From SZUA-448 sp964602475 (lineage in GTDB: Bacteria; Bacillota; Clostridia; Lachnospirales; Lachnospiraceae), in assembly GCA_964602475.1 (NCBI GenBank), contig CAZRRN010000058.1, forward strand, positions 1 through 15,721: DNA of 15,721 nucleotides, in the 5' to 3' direction. Under the pieces are notes generated by a model. It was given only the letters and a program-made list of their open reading frames with translations. It did not search any database and was not told where the DNA came from. The translations under genes and the position numbers were made by a program. Below, piece by piece: positions 6,411 through 14,953 of this stretch; positions within the stretch are counted from its first letter, which is position 1; every line of letters starts with the position of its first letter.

Positions 6411-7959
6411 GTTTATGGATACCTCGGATTTGAAGGTAACAGAAGGAATCGAAAAGAGGGCAACGGAAGCCTTCATAAGGGAAGAACTGCAAAAGCGATT
6501 CCCAGAGGAACAATTTCCCCTGATAAAGGTATCCCGAAATGATACCGGATGCTATCAAGCAAAAGCTTCCTTTATTGAAAAGGCATTTGGAGCGGGAAAA
6601 CCGATAGAAGGATTACCGGCTTATTATGAGGTAGAGGTACATCACAGTACAGGCGAACATACAGAAGAGTTAATCGTGTGGAGTCCAGTTGCATGGAATG
6701 ACCGATTTGCAGGAACAGCCGGAGGCGGAACCGGAATCGGAGGTCGCTCTTATTTGACAAAACCGGATAATACAACAAGAGGCTGGACTGTTCCCTATGC
6801 AGTTATAAATGGTTTTACAGCGGCCACCATGTGGGCAGGAAACAGCAAAGGCACCAGGGATTATGTGATTGATTCGAAAACCGGAGCGTTTTGCAGGGAG
6901 CTTTATGAAAACTGGCGAGTTCGCAGTACACATAATATGACTGTTTTTGGAAAGGCTGTTGCGGAAATTCTTCATAATCGTCCTGTAAAGTATTCGTATA
7001 TGAACGGAGGTTCCGGTGGAGGTCGTCAGTCCCTGATGGAGATGCAGAATTACCCGAATGATTATGATGGAATATGGGCGTCTTGTCCGGCTATTAATTG
7101 GAACAATTTTATTTTAGCAGGGCTATGGCCGGGCGTTGTGATGAATGAGCATCATCATTTCCTCACTGCAAAGAAAAATGAGTTTTTTATTCGTCAATTA
7201 CACGAGAGCGTTGGAGGTGCAGATAAGTTTTATAAGCTTTCCCAACCGGCTACATTCGATGCAAGGCAGTGTATCGGGATGGAGTCCGGTGATGGAGTCA
7301 TTACAGAGAAGGATGCTCTGGTCATGAATGAAATCTGGAGAGGCCCCCACAAATCAGACGGAACACAGATATGGTATGGTTATTATCCGGGAGTCAAGAA
7401 CTGGCAGAAAATTATTCCAATCGGAGCCTATTATTATCCTTTATTTGGAGGGAAAAAAGTTAAACCATTTATTCTTGGAACCTATCATGTGAGATGGATA
7501 ACAGGGGAACCAAAAGGAAAATATGACAATATAAATCGAAAGCAGTTTGAAGCATTGTTTGAGGAAGGCATACGGAAATTTAATGACACAAATGGAGACA
7601 ATCCTGCAGTGGATGAGTTTGTAAACCATGGCGGAAAGCTTTTGATGGATCATGGAATGGATGACCCTCTTATTCCTACAGAGGGAACCATTGATTATTA
7701 CAAAAAGCTCTGTAAACATTTTGGAGGCAGAGAAAAAGTGGATAAATTCTGTAAAATGTATATTACACCGGGAGATAACCATGGAAACTGCTGGGGGAAC
7801 GGACCGGGAATCACGGAGAGTGCTGGGCTGAAAGCCCTGATGGACTGGGTAGAAAATGGCATTGAGCCGGGTGCGCTTCGAAAGGTTCGCGTAGACAGAA
7901 AAACAGGGGAATTCCTTTCAGAAGGAATGGCAGATCCATATAAAGGAGATGAAAACTAG
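6388..7959 (+). CDS. Tannase/feruloyl esterase family alpha/beta hydrolase
   Basis: This 523-residue protein carries the family's nucleophile region SYMNGGSGGGRQSLMEMQNYPNDYDGIWASCPA (compare the usual GCSTGGRQGLMEAQRFPxDYDGI). Catalytic candidates are S209, D426 in HGMDDPLIPTEGTIDYY, and H465 in TPGDNHGNCWGNGPG. Fungal and bacterial tannases/feruloyl esterases usually have Cys immediately before the Ser and after the His, joined in a disulfide (CS-D-HC motif). Here these are G208 and G466, so the disulfide is absent. There is no signal peptide, and a cytoplasmic location would fit that loss. It probably cleaves ester-linked phenolic acids such as galloyl or hydroxycinnamoyl groups from imported glycosides (inference from the family). 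The start has AGGAGGA (6374-6380) with a 7-nt spacer inside the GH3 gene, and the 23-bp overlap suggests translational coupling. Confidence 0.88.
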   Translation: MLERDQYKFMDTSDLKVTEGIEKRATEAFIREELQKRFPEEQFPLIKVSRNDTGCYQAKASFIEKAFGAGKPIEGLPAYYEVEVHHSTGEHTEELIVWSPVAWNDRFAGTAGGGTGIGGRSYLTKPDNTTRGWTVPYAVINGFTAATMWAGNSKGTRDYVIDSKTGAFCRELYENWRVRSTHNMTVFGKAVAEILHNRPVKYSYMNGGSGGGRQSLMEMQNYPNDYDGIWASCPAINWNNFILAGLWPGVVMNEHHHFLTAKKNEFFIRQLHESVGGADKFYKLSQPATFDARQCIGMESGDGVITEKDALVMNEIWRGPHKSDGTQIWYGYYPGVKNWQKIIPIGAYYYPLFGGKKVKPFILGTYHVRWITGEPKGKYDNINRKQFEALFEEGIRKFNDTNGDNPAVDEFVNHGGKLLMDHGMDDPLIPTEGTIDYYKKLCKHFGGREKVDKFCKMYITPGDNHGNCWGNGPGITESAGLKALMDWVENGIEPGALRKVRVDRKTGEFLSEGMADPYKGDEN

Positions 7960-9150
7960 ATGGATATCAAGCAAATTGACGAGACAATGCAGACATATGT
8001 AAGCAATCAGGAAATGGCAGGCGGTGCATTATTTGTTCGCCAAGGTGAGAACATACTATACCGCGAAAAATGGGGAGAGGTGGAGTTCGACAGTATTTAT
8101 CGGATGATGTCCATGACAAAATGCATCACAGCAGTTGCTGTTATGATTTGCGTGGAGCGTGGTCTGATTGGTTTGGACGAGCCGCTTTCTACCTACATTC
8201 CTGAATTTAAAGAAATGAAGGTCATGGATGATGAGCGCTATGTCTTCGAGCCTAAGAAGCTGAAAAAACTTCCGCTGATGCTTTTGACCTTCCGTATGGA
8301 TAAGGTGAAGAATAAGCCTGCCCAAAGGGAGATTACGATTCGTGACTTGTTGTCTCATTCTTCCGGACTGCAGCAGGGGCTGGTCGGACTTCTTGCTATG
8401 ACAAAAGAAAAAGAACAGTATAAATCCCTGAGAGATTATGTGCTTCATTACACAAAACACTGTTTGGATTTTGAGCCGGGAACCGGAACCGGATATTCTC
8501 CGCTTGCCGGATTCGATATTTTGGGTTATGTGGTATCGGTTGTATCTGGAATGAGCCTTGATGAGTTCATTCAAAAAGAAATTTGTGCACCGCTTAATAT
8601 GAAGAATACAACCTTTTTCTTATCGGACGAACAAAAGCCCCACTTAGTAGATGTCTATAAAAGAAAAAAGAATCGACTTATAAAAGTGACCGGAACCAAG
8701 AACGACATGGCAGGTTTCATGCATCAAAAGGAGATTTGTTTTGAACATGGTTGTGGAGGTATTTACTCTACTTTGGATGATTATTCAAACTTCGGTGAGA
8801 TGTTGTTATGCAAGGGTAATTTCAGAGGAGTACAAATTTTAAAGCCGGAAACGGTGGAACTCATGCATACAGAGGCTCCAAAGCAGCATTTAGAACCGGA
8901 ACCGGGATTTGTATGGGGACTTGGAATGAAGATTCGTCAGGATTCAAAGAAAGCAAATGTCCCGGCTACGGAAGGAACCTATGGGTGGAGCGGAGCATTT
9001 GGAACACATTTTTTTATCAGTCCAAAGGATGATTTGGAAGTGGTATTTATGATGAATCGTTCCGATATAGGAGGCTCCGGTTCTTATATCAGCGCAAAAG
9101 TAGAAGAAATGATTTTTAGTATTTGGGGGAAAGAGGTACGAGATGAATGA
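7960..9150 (+). CDS. Beta-lactamase-fold serine hydrolase (family VIII esterase-like)
   Basis: This 396-residue protein belongs to the beta-lactamase (PF00144) superfamily, which includes class C beta-lactamases, DD-peptidases and EstB-type esterases. S51-M-T-K54 is the SxxK motif (MMSMTKCITAVAVMICVERGLI). ITIRDLLSHSSGL follows at about 128-140. Y179-S-P181 stands where YxN is expected, so the Asn is lost. YGWSGAFGTHFFISP near the C-terminus matches the third, glycine-rich motif. There is no signal peptide, unlike penicillin-binding proteins, which favours a cytoplasmic esterase over cell-wall or antibiotic work. The ATG begins on the base after the TAG of the tannase-family gene, with GGAG (7945-7948) 11 nt upstream, and the gene overlaps the MBL gene by 8 bp. 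A role in deacylating the imported compound is inferred. The substrate is unknown. Confidence 0.88.
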   Translation: MDIKQIDETMQTYVSNQEMAGGALFVRQGENILYREKWGEVEFDSIYRMMSMTKCITAVAVMICVERGLIGLDEPLSTYIPEFKEMKVMDDERYVFEPKKLKKLPLMLLTFRMDKVKNKPAQREITIRDLLSHSSGLQQGLVGLLAMTKEKEQYKSLRDYVLHYTKHCLDFEPGTGTGYSPLAGFDILGYVVSVVSGMSLDEFIQKEICAPLNMKNTTFFLSDEQKPHLVDVYKRKKNRLIKVTGTKNDMAGFMHQKEICFEHGCGGIYSTLDDYSNFGEMLLCKGNFRGVQILKPETVELMHTEAPKQHLEPEPGFVWGLGMKIRQDSKKANVPATEGTYGWSGAFGTHFFISPKDDLEVVFMMNRSDIGGSGSYISAKVEEMIFSIWGKEVRDE

Positions 9151-9934
9151 CACTGAATTTGTATTAAAAGAATATCCCAATCATATTTTTTCCCTAAGTA
9201 CGCCATTATGGATGAAGCGGGAAGTAAAAGGTGGGGCAATTATGCAGACTTGGCTTGTTGTGGGAAGTAAAGCAGTACTTGCGATCGATAGCCCTGTTCC
9301 AGAGATTCCCGGTTTTCGAGTATACATAGAAGAGAAATTCGGGCTTCCTGTGGTTATGTTGAATACACATGGTCATGTAGATCATATTGGCTGTAACGTA
9401 CAATTTGAAAAAGTCTATATGGCAAAAGAGGACTGGACACTTGCAGCAGGTGGCGGAATTCAAAGAAGTGAAGATGAAAATGCCTGGAAATATTTAGACT
9501 ATGAAGTGGTTGACATTCCGGATGACTTTCAGATTTCACTTGGAAACAGAGAACTTACTGTATATCATCTTCCCGGTCATACGAAAGGGTGTGTGGTGAT
9601 TTACGAAAAAGCAACAGCTACTTTGTTTGGCGGTGATGCCGTGGCAAGAAGAATTTTATATGGGATGTCTGACTGGACACCATTGGAGGAATATCTAAAA
9701 AAATTGCGGGAAATAGCAAAACTTAAGATTGATTTCCTCTACTCCATGCATGATGATTTTGCATTATTAAATGATATGCCAGATCGCATTATTTCCAACA
9801 TTGAGAAAAATCTGGAACAAACAGAGTTGATATGGGAATCACCGGTAGATGAGAGAAGATTTAAGCGTATTTTATTGGGAGAGAACGAAGAAGACATGAC
9901 ATATTTTGATTTTGTCATTCCCAAAACGATATAA
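9143..9934 (+). CDS. MBL-fold metallohydrolase
   Basis: This 263-residue metallo-beta-lactamase-fold protein has a complete metal site. H76-x-H78-x-D80-H81 (THGHVDHIG), H146 (LPGHTKG), bridging D165 (FGGDAV) and H203 (SMHDD) should hold two metal ions. The N-terminal strands TWLVVGSKAVLAIDSP are typical of the fold. The family covers glyoxalase II, lactonases, arylsulfatases and others, and nothing here picks one. A lactonase or a thioester/ester hydrolase acting on a breakdown product of the glycoside is conceivable. It overlaps the serine hydrolase by 8 bp. The ATG follows GAGG (9133-9136) at 6 nt, so the two are translationally linked and probably act in one pathway. There is no signal peptide. 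The family is certain, the function open. Confidence 0.9.
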   Translation: MNDTEFVLKEYPNHIFSLSTPLWMKREVKGGAIMQTWLVVGSKAVLAIDSPVPEIPGFRVYIEEKFGLPVVMLNTHGHVDHIGCNVQFEKVYMAKEDWTLAAGGGIQRSEDENAWKYLDYEVVDIPDDFQISLGNRELTVYHLPGHTKGCVVIYEKATATLFGGDAVARRILYGMSDWTPLEEYLKKLREIAKLKIDFLYSMHDDFALLNDMPDRIISNIEKNLEQTELIWESPVDERRFKRILLGENEEDMTYFDFVIPKTI

Positions 9935-9955
9935 AAGAACAGGAGAGGTAAAGAC

Positions 9956-11338
9956 ATGAGTAAAAAAGAAAGAAAACCAGGGGCTCAAGAAAATAAACTG
10001 GGGGCAAATCAAAAAATAGGTGTTTTGTTTTGTGCGATGGTTAGTGCTGTGGCGACAGGATATGTTCCTAATTACATAAATCTTTATTATACCGATACTG
10101 TGGGTGTGCCAATGAGTGCAGTGGCAATGATACTAATGCTCACCAAAATCACAGATGGAATCACCGATATTATTATGGGTATGATTGTTGACAGAACACA
10201 CACAAAGCTGGGAAAAGCAAGACCTTGGATACTTGCAGGCGGAATTGGTATTGCAATTTCCATCATGCTTCTGTTCAACTGTCCAGGCGGACTGTCAACG
10301 GGCGCAAAGATTGCATTCTGTGCGGGATGCTATTTCCTTGCAAATCCGTTCTTTGGAACAATGACAAGTGTTGCCTGCGGCGCCATGAATAATTTATTGA
10401 CAGCAGATTCAAAACACCGTGGTGTGCTTGGTGTATTTTCTGCATATGGATCGTTGGTTCCGGTTCTCTTGATTGGACTTGTGGTTCCAAATATTCTGTC
10501 CTCTATGAACGAGAGTCAGGCAGCTTATACAGCGGCAACTCTTGTATTTGCAGTAATGGCAGCGATTGCATCTGTAATCGGAGTGCTCTGTACAAGGGAA
10601 ACTGTCACCGAACATTCAGAAGCAAATTTAACAGAAAAGCAGCCGGTGCTCGAGTCCTTAAAAGAATTAGTAAAGAACAAATATTTTATTTATCTGGCGC
10701 TGGGAACCATTCTTTATAACCTTACCGCAGCACCGGTAGCAAATTATTATGCGAAATACGTGTTTAATGATGTGGGAGTTGCAGCGTTAATTAACATTCC
10801 CGGTTTGTTGGTGATTTTCTTATTACCGTTTGCCATTCCAATGATTAACAAATTTGGAAAACGTAATTGTATTGTTGCCGGTATGTTAATTGCAGCCTTT
10901 GGACATACCATGATTTTCTTTGCAAATGCGAATCTTGCATTTTTCATGATTGCTAAAACAGTTACCAGTTTAGCAGTCATTCCATTTACTGTAGCATTGA
11001 TTCCAATGACAGGCGAAATTTGCGATTATGCACTTTATAAATCCGGTAAGGCAATGGACGGAACCATCTCTTCTGCAGCGACCATGGGTGGGAAAATAGG
11101 TATCGGATTAGCAGCCGGTATTTCAGGAGCCTTACAGGCAGCAAGTGGATATATCAGCAGTGAGGCAGATGTATTTGTCACTCAGCCGGACAGTGCAATT
11201 TTTATGATTCGTTTTTTAATTAGTATTTACCCTGCAGTTTTATTTGCTCTTTCGGCATTTTGCTTCTTTAAGATTGATTTAGAGAAGAATGGAATTGCTG
11301 ATATTCAGAAAGAGTTGAAGGAGAAAGGATTACGTTAA
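9956..11338 (+). CDS. GPH-family glycoside:cation symporter 2
   Basis: This 460-residue, roughly 12-helix transporter is of the same GPH family as the first gene of the run, but a more canonical member. MLTKITDGITDIIMGMIVDRTHTKLGKARPWILAGG carries the family's Asp-rich helix and the GKARPW loop. The second half contains IPMTGEICDYALYKSGKAMDGTISSAATMGGKIG, the usual GPH C-terminal signature. It starts at an ATG 7 nt after AGGAGAGG (9941-9948), 21 bp after the MBL gene. It shares its last base with the first base of the following alpha/beta hydrolase gene (TAATG). Having two divergent GPH carriers in one operon suggests two related substrates, such as intact and partly trimmed glycoside, or uptake and export. 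This is inference. Confidence 0.9.
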   Translation: MSKKERKPGAQENKLGANQKIGVLFCAMVSAVATGYVPNYINLYYTDTVGVPMSAVAMILMLTKITDGITDIIMGMIVDRTHTKLGKARPWILAGGIGIAISIMLLFNCPGGLSTGAKIAFCAGCYFLANPFFGTMTSVACGAMNNLLTADSKHRGVLGVFSAYGSLVPVLLIGLVVPNILSSMNESQAAYTAATLVFAVMAAIASVIGVLCTRETVTEHSEANLTEKQPVLESLKELVKNKYFIYLALGTILYNLTAAPVANYYAKYVFNDVGVAALINIPGLLVIFLLPFAIPMINKFGKRNCIVAGMLIAAFGHTMIFFANANLAFFMIAKTVTSLAVIPFTVALIPMTGEICDYALYKSGKAMDGTISSAATMGGKIGIGLAAGISGALQAASGYISSEADVFVTQPDSAIFMIRFLISIYPAVLFALSAFCFFKIDLEKNGIADIQKELKEKGLR

Positions 11339-12345
11339 TGATTACAGAAACGACAAGTTTAAAGGAATTAAAAACGTACTCGGCAATGAAAGAAATTTGG
11401 CCATATCTTATATATAATAACGTTGGTGACGGAGCTGGAAATCTGAAGGACGAGAGTTGGACGTTAAACGATATCAATCAGAAAAATCCAACCTGGAGTG
11501 CAAAAGATATGGCCTACGGGTTGAATACGATTCTTGATTTGGCTAATGAGCAGAAGCCGTTTTTATATTCTGTTTACGATGAGAAAGAAGTGGCAGAAGA
11601 CTCGGAAAAAGCATGTGTAAAGCTTATGTTTTTCCCGGCTAAAGAGGAAAAAGGAGATGCGAAAACAGCGATTCTTATAGCAGGTGGCGGCTATGGAGCT
11701 GTCTGTTCCATGTGTGAATCGTTTCCGGTTGCTGCCAAAATGAGAGAGCTGGGAATCAATGTATTTTGCCTTAATTACCGTGTGGCAGGAAAAGGCGCGC
11801 TTCTTCCAAAACCTATGGAAGATATGGCTGCAGCCTATGCATTTTTGAAGAAGAATGAAAAAGAACTGGGAATCTGTATGAAGGATTATGCAGTCGGTGG
11901 ATTTTCCGCGGGCGGTCATTTGGCAGCAAGTTGGGGAACAATTGAGCTGGGGTACCGCAAATGCGGATATGAGAAGCCGAAAGCGTTGCTTCTGGATTAT
12001 CCTCTGATTAATATTTGGAGAACGATGAAGGATTTACCGGGGCCTTTAAAAACCATGATGCTGGTCGGACTATTTGGAGTTCGGTTTTCAGAGAAAAAGT
12101 GTAAGCCATATGATGTTGATTTGGCAGTGGATAAAGACTATCCGGCTACCTATATGATTCAGGCGCAAGATGATACAACAGTGCCAATCTGGAACTGCAG
12201 AGAATTTGCAGAAAAACTGAAAATACTAGGTGTTCCATATGAATATGAGCTTGTGGCAGGCGGCGGCCATGGCTATGGGCTTGGAACGGATACTCCGGCA
12301 GAGGGCTGGGTAGAACGCGCTGTAGATTTCTGGGAAAGGAGCTAA
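11338..12345 (+). CDS. Alpha/beta hydrolase, BD-FAE/acetyl-xylan-esterase-like carbohydrate esterase
   Basis: This 335-residue protein has an alpha/beta hydrolase core from about residue 105 (AILIAGGGYGAV, oxyanion region), then NYRV, the nucleophile S190 in VGGFSAGGHLAASWG, D279 in AQDDTTVP and H311 in AGGGHGYGLGTDTPAEGW. The GFSAGGH elbow and the GGGHGYG ending resemble small carbohydrate esterases (acetyl or feruloyl) found in plant-glycan loci of gut bacteria. About 100 N-terminal residues with little family resemblance precede the core. There is no signal peptide. Start and stop of neighbouring genes overlap by one base upstream (TAATG) and leave 5 bp downstream to the GH78 gene, so it is tightly coupled to the rhamnosidase. 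It may deacylate rhamnosyl substrates before or after GH78 action (inference). Peptidase activity cannot be excluded. Confidence 0.85.
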   Translation: MITETTSLKELKTYSAMKEIWPYLIYNNVGDGAGNLKDESWTLNDINQKNPTWSAKDMAYGLNTILDLANEQKPFLYSVYDEKEVAEDSEKACVKLMFFPAKEEKGDAKTAILIAGGGYGAVCSMCESFPVAAKMRELGINVFCLNYRVAGKGALLPKPMEDMAAAYAFLKKNEKELGICMKDYAVGGFSAGGHLAASWGTIELGYRKCGYEKPKALLLDYPLINIWRTMKDLPGPLKTMMLVGLFGVRFSEKKCKPYDVDLAVDKDYPATYMIQAQDDTTVPIWNCREFAEKLKILGVPYEYELVAGGGHGYGLGTDTPAEGWVERAVDFWERS

Positions 12346-12350
12346 ATAAA

Positions 12351-14924
12351 ATGTTTGAATTATATGATTTAAAGACCATGCACATGAAAGGTCCTGTGAT
12401 TGACCAGACCCCTTATTTTTCATGGAAGTTAAAGAGTGATAAGCAAAATGTTTTGCAGAAGGCTTATCGGATTATTGTAAAAAATCAGGAGAAGGTTGTC
12501 TGGGATTCTGAGAAAAGAGAAGCGAAGGAGCAATCCTTTGTTGAATATCAGGGCGAGGCGTTGCGTTCCTGCACTGATTATGAGTGGACAGTAGCAGTCT
12601 GGGACAATTTGGGAGAAGAAGCGACGGCAGCAGCTACGTTTTCTACTGCACTGCTTCAGAAAACGGACTGGAAAGCAAAATGGGTAGAATGTTCTTTTAC
12701 AAGAGAACCGAAAAATGAATACAAATTTGGTAATTCCTATGCTGCAATTTTATTTGAAAAGCAGATTACAGTTTCAAAGAAGGTAAAAATGGCAAAAGCC
12801 TATGCCACAAGCCACGGAACTTATCGGTTAACAGTAAATGATAAACGCCCAGATGACAGGGAGTTTGCGCCGGAGTTTACGCCATATGACAGAGTCCTCT
12901 ATTATCAGACTTATAATCTGACAGATTTGCTAAACGAAGGAGAAAATACCTTTGCTATGTATGTTGCAGATGGCTGGTATTTCAGTGCACAGGCAGGACC
13001 GGTAATGCCAAGTCGACACGATGAGCCGTCGATACTTTTCCAGATAGAAATTATCTATGAAGATGGAACTACAGAAACTATCTACTCGGACGGAAGTGAA
13101 ACCTGTAGAACAGATTTCATTGTATACTCTGATTTGTATCAAGGAGAAAAGCAGGATTACACACTTCCACAGGGAGAGAAAAAGCCGGTACTTGTGAAAG
13201 AGTATGGGTATGAGATGCTTATGGCACAGCCGCTTCCGGAAATTGCAGCGATTGAACTTTTGCCCGCTGTGGACGTATTTACAAGTCCGGCAGGGGAGAC
13301 CATTGTAGACTTTGGCCAGGTGCTGGCAGGACGTGCAAGAATACATATGAATATTCCGGTAGGACAGCAGGTGGTCTTTGAATATTTCGAGGTACTGAAT
13401 TCCGAAGGAAATTATGTTAATACCATGTTTGCACCACAGAAGGATACCTATGTGTCCGATGGAAAAGATCGTATGTACGAAGCTTTCTTTACTTTCCATG
13501 GATTCCGTTACATCCGCGTAACCGGTTTGGAAAATGTAAGGAAAGAAGACTTTACAGCGGTACTATTAAGTACCAGAAAAGATAATTACGGTACCTTCCA
13601 ATGTTCCGACGAGAGAATCAACCGCCTGTATCAAAATGTTCGCTATTCTCAGTATAACAACATGATGTCAGTTCCAACAGACTGCCCATCCAGAGAAAAA
13701 GCAGGTTGGACAGGAGATATTCTCATATATGCAAAGACGGCACTTATGAATGAGGATATGACACCATTTTTAAATAGCTGGCTGAATTCCGTTAGAGAAG
13801 ATCAGGCGGATGATGGGGTAGTTATGATCGTATCTCCATATATGAAGCTTTATGACGGCATGTTAAAATCTGTAGTAAAAACTTTTGGTGACGACCGGAT
13901 TACGGGAGTAGCCGGATGGAGTGATGCGATTGTCTGGGTGCCATACGATATGTATCAGGTAACCGGAAATATATGTGTACTTAAGGATAATTATGAAGCC
14001 ATGGAAGCCTGGGCTGAGTATATCATTCGCACAGCAGCTTCTAAGCGTAGCGAATATGACATCCCGGAAGAATATGACAAATACCTTTGGAATACGGGCT
14101 TTCATTTTGGTGAATGGCTGATTCCAAGCAGAAAAGCTATTCCGGGAGAAGGGCCTTATGATGCATGTCGTGAATCCGATTACTATATTGCTCCGTTTTT
14201 CGGTTATCAGACCATGCGGAAAATGGCGAATATTGCAACGATTTTAGAAAGAAAAGAGCGTGCGATTTACTATACAGATATGGCAGATAAGATGAAGCAT
14301 GCCATTCAAAAGGGAATTTTTGAGGGCGAGTTAATGCCAGAAAAGTATATGGGTGCATATATTCTGGCGTTTGCATTTGATCTCGTTCCGGAGAACTTAA
14401 AGGAAGCGTATAAAGAAAAAATTGTAGATTTGATTCAGAAAAATGATAACTGCTTAGATACCGGATTTTTAGCAACTCCATATATTTTAGATGTGCTTTG
14501 CAATCTAGATAAAAAAGATTTGGCATACAAACTTTTATGGCAGGACAAAATGCCATCCTGGCTATATGAAGTCGACCATGGCGCTACTTCTATTTGGGAA
14601 GCATGGGACGCAGATGATGCGCAGAAGACAGGACGTTATATAAGCTACGACCACTATGCATTTGGCTGCGTGGACGACTGGATTTGCAGACATTTAGCAG
14701 GAATTGACAGCGACACACCAGGATTTACACATGTTATTATTCATCCGGATATGGAAGGCAGTATCACAAACTGTGAGAGAACCTTTGAAAGTGAAGCCGG
14801 AACAATTATGGTTTCTTGGGATATGGACAGACTTCATGTTGAGATTCCGTGTAATACAACTGCTTCTGTACATTGGAAGGGTAAAGTCAGTGAGGTTGGT
14901 AGTGGAATATATGAGTTTGATTAA
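12351..14924 (+). CDS. GH78 alpha-L-rhamnosidase
   Basis: This 857-residue protein matches GH78 along its whole length. It has an N-terminal beta-sandwich (about 1-100, with PYFSWKL and YEWTVAVWD), a rhamnosidase N domain (about 110-300), a beta-sandwich (about 310-410, with IVDFGQVLAGRARI and FTFHGFRYIRVTG), the (alpha/alpha)6 catalytic barrel (about 415-770), and a C-terminal beta domain. D444, E449 and D456 in DCPSREKAGWTGD have the same spacing as D567, E572 and D579 of Bacillus sp. GL1 RhaB. E750 in GATSIWEAWD corresponds to its E841 (general base). All catalytic residues are present, so an active inverting enzyme releasing alpha-linked L-rhamnose is expected. It lacks a signal peptide and so acts on imported material. 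AGGAG (12337-12341) precedes the ATG by 9 nt and overlaps the end of the esterase gene. Confidence 0.96.
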   Translation: MFELYDLKTMHMKGPVIDQTPYFSWKLKSDKQNVLQKAYRIIVKNQEKVVWDSEKREAKEQSFVEYQGEALRSCTDYEWTVAVWDNLGEEATAAATFSTALLQKTDWKAKWVECSFTREPKNEYKFGNSYAAILFEKQITVSKKVKMAKAYATSHGTYRLTVNDKRPDDREFAPEFTPYDRVLYYQTYNLTDLLNEGENTFAMYVADGWYFSAQAGPVMPSRHDEPSILFQIEIIYEDGTTETIYSDGSETCRTDFIVYSDLYQGEKQDYTLPQGEKKPVLVKEYGYEMLMAQPLPEIAAIELLPAVDVFTSPAGETIVDFGQVLAGRARIHMNIPVGQQVVFEYFEVLNSEGNYVNTMFAPQKDTYVSDGKDRMYEAFFTFHGFRYIRVTGLENVRKEDFTAVLLSTRKDNYGTFQCSDERINRLYQNVRYSQYNNMMSVPTDCPSREKAGWTGDILIYAKTALMNEDMTPFLNSWLNSVREDQADDGVVMIVSPYMKLYDGMLKSVVKTFGDDRITGVAGWSDAIVWVPYDMYQVTGNICVLKDNYEAMEAWAEYIIRTAASKRSEYDIPEEYDKYLWNTGFHFGEWLIPSRKAIPGEGPYDACRESDYYIAPFFGYQTMRKMANIATILERKERAIYYTDMADKMKHAIQKGIFEGELMPEKYMGAYILAFAFDLVPENLKEAYKEKIVDLIQKNDNCLDTGFLATPYILDVLCNLDKKDLAYKLLWQDKMPSWLYEVDHGATSIWEAWDADDAQKTGRYISYDHYAFGCVDDWICRHLAGIDSDTPGFTHVIIHPDMEGSITNCERTFESEAGTIMVSWDMDRLHVEIPCNTTASVHWKGKVSEVGSGIYEFD

Positions 14925-14953
14925 TTCACATGCCACTATTTAAAAGGGAAATT

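Noticed and set aside
7960..9150. Antibiotic-resistance beta-lactamase.
   Set aside because: No signal peptide, no YxN, and embedded in a glycoside operon. Family VIII-type esterase is the better reading.
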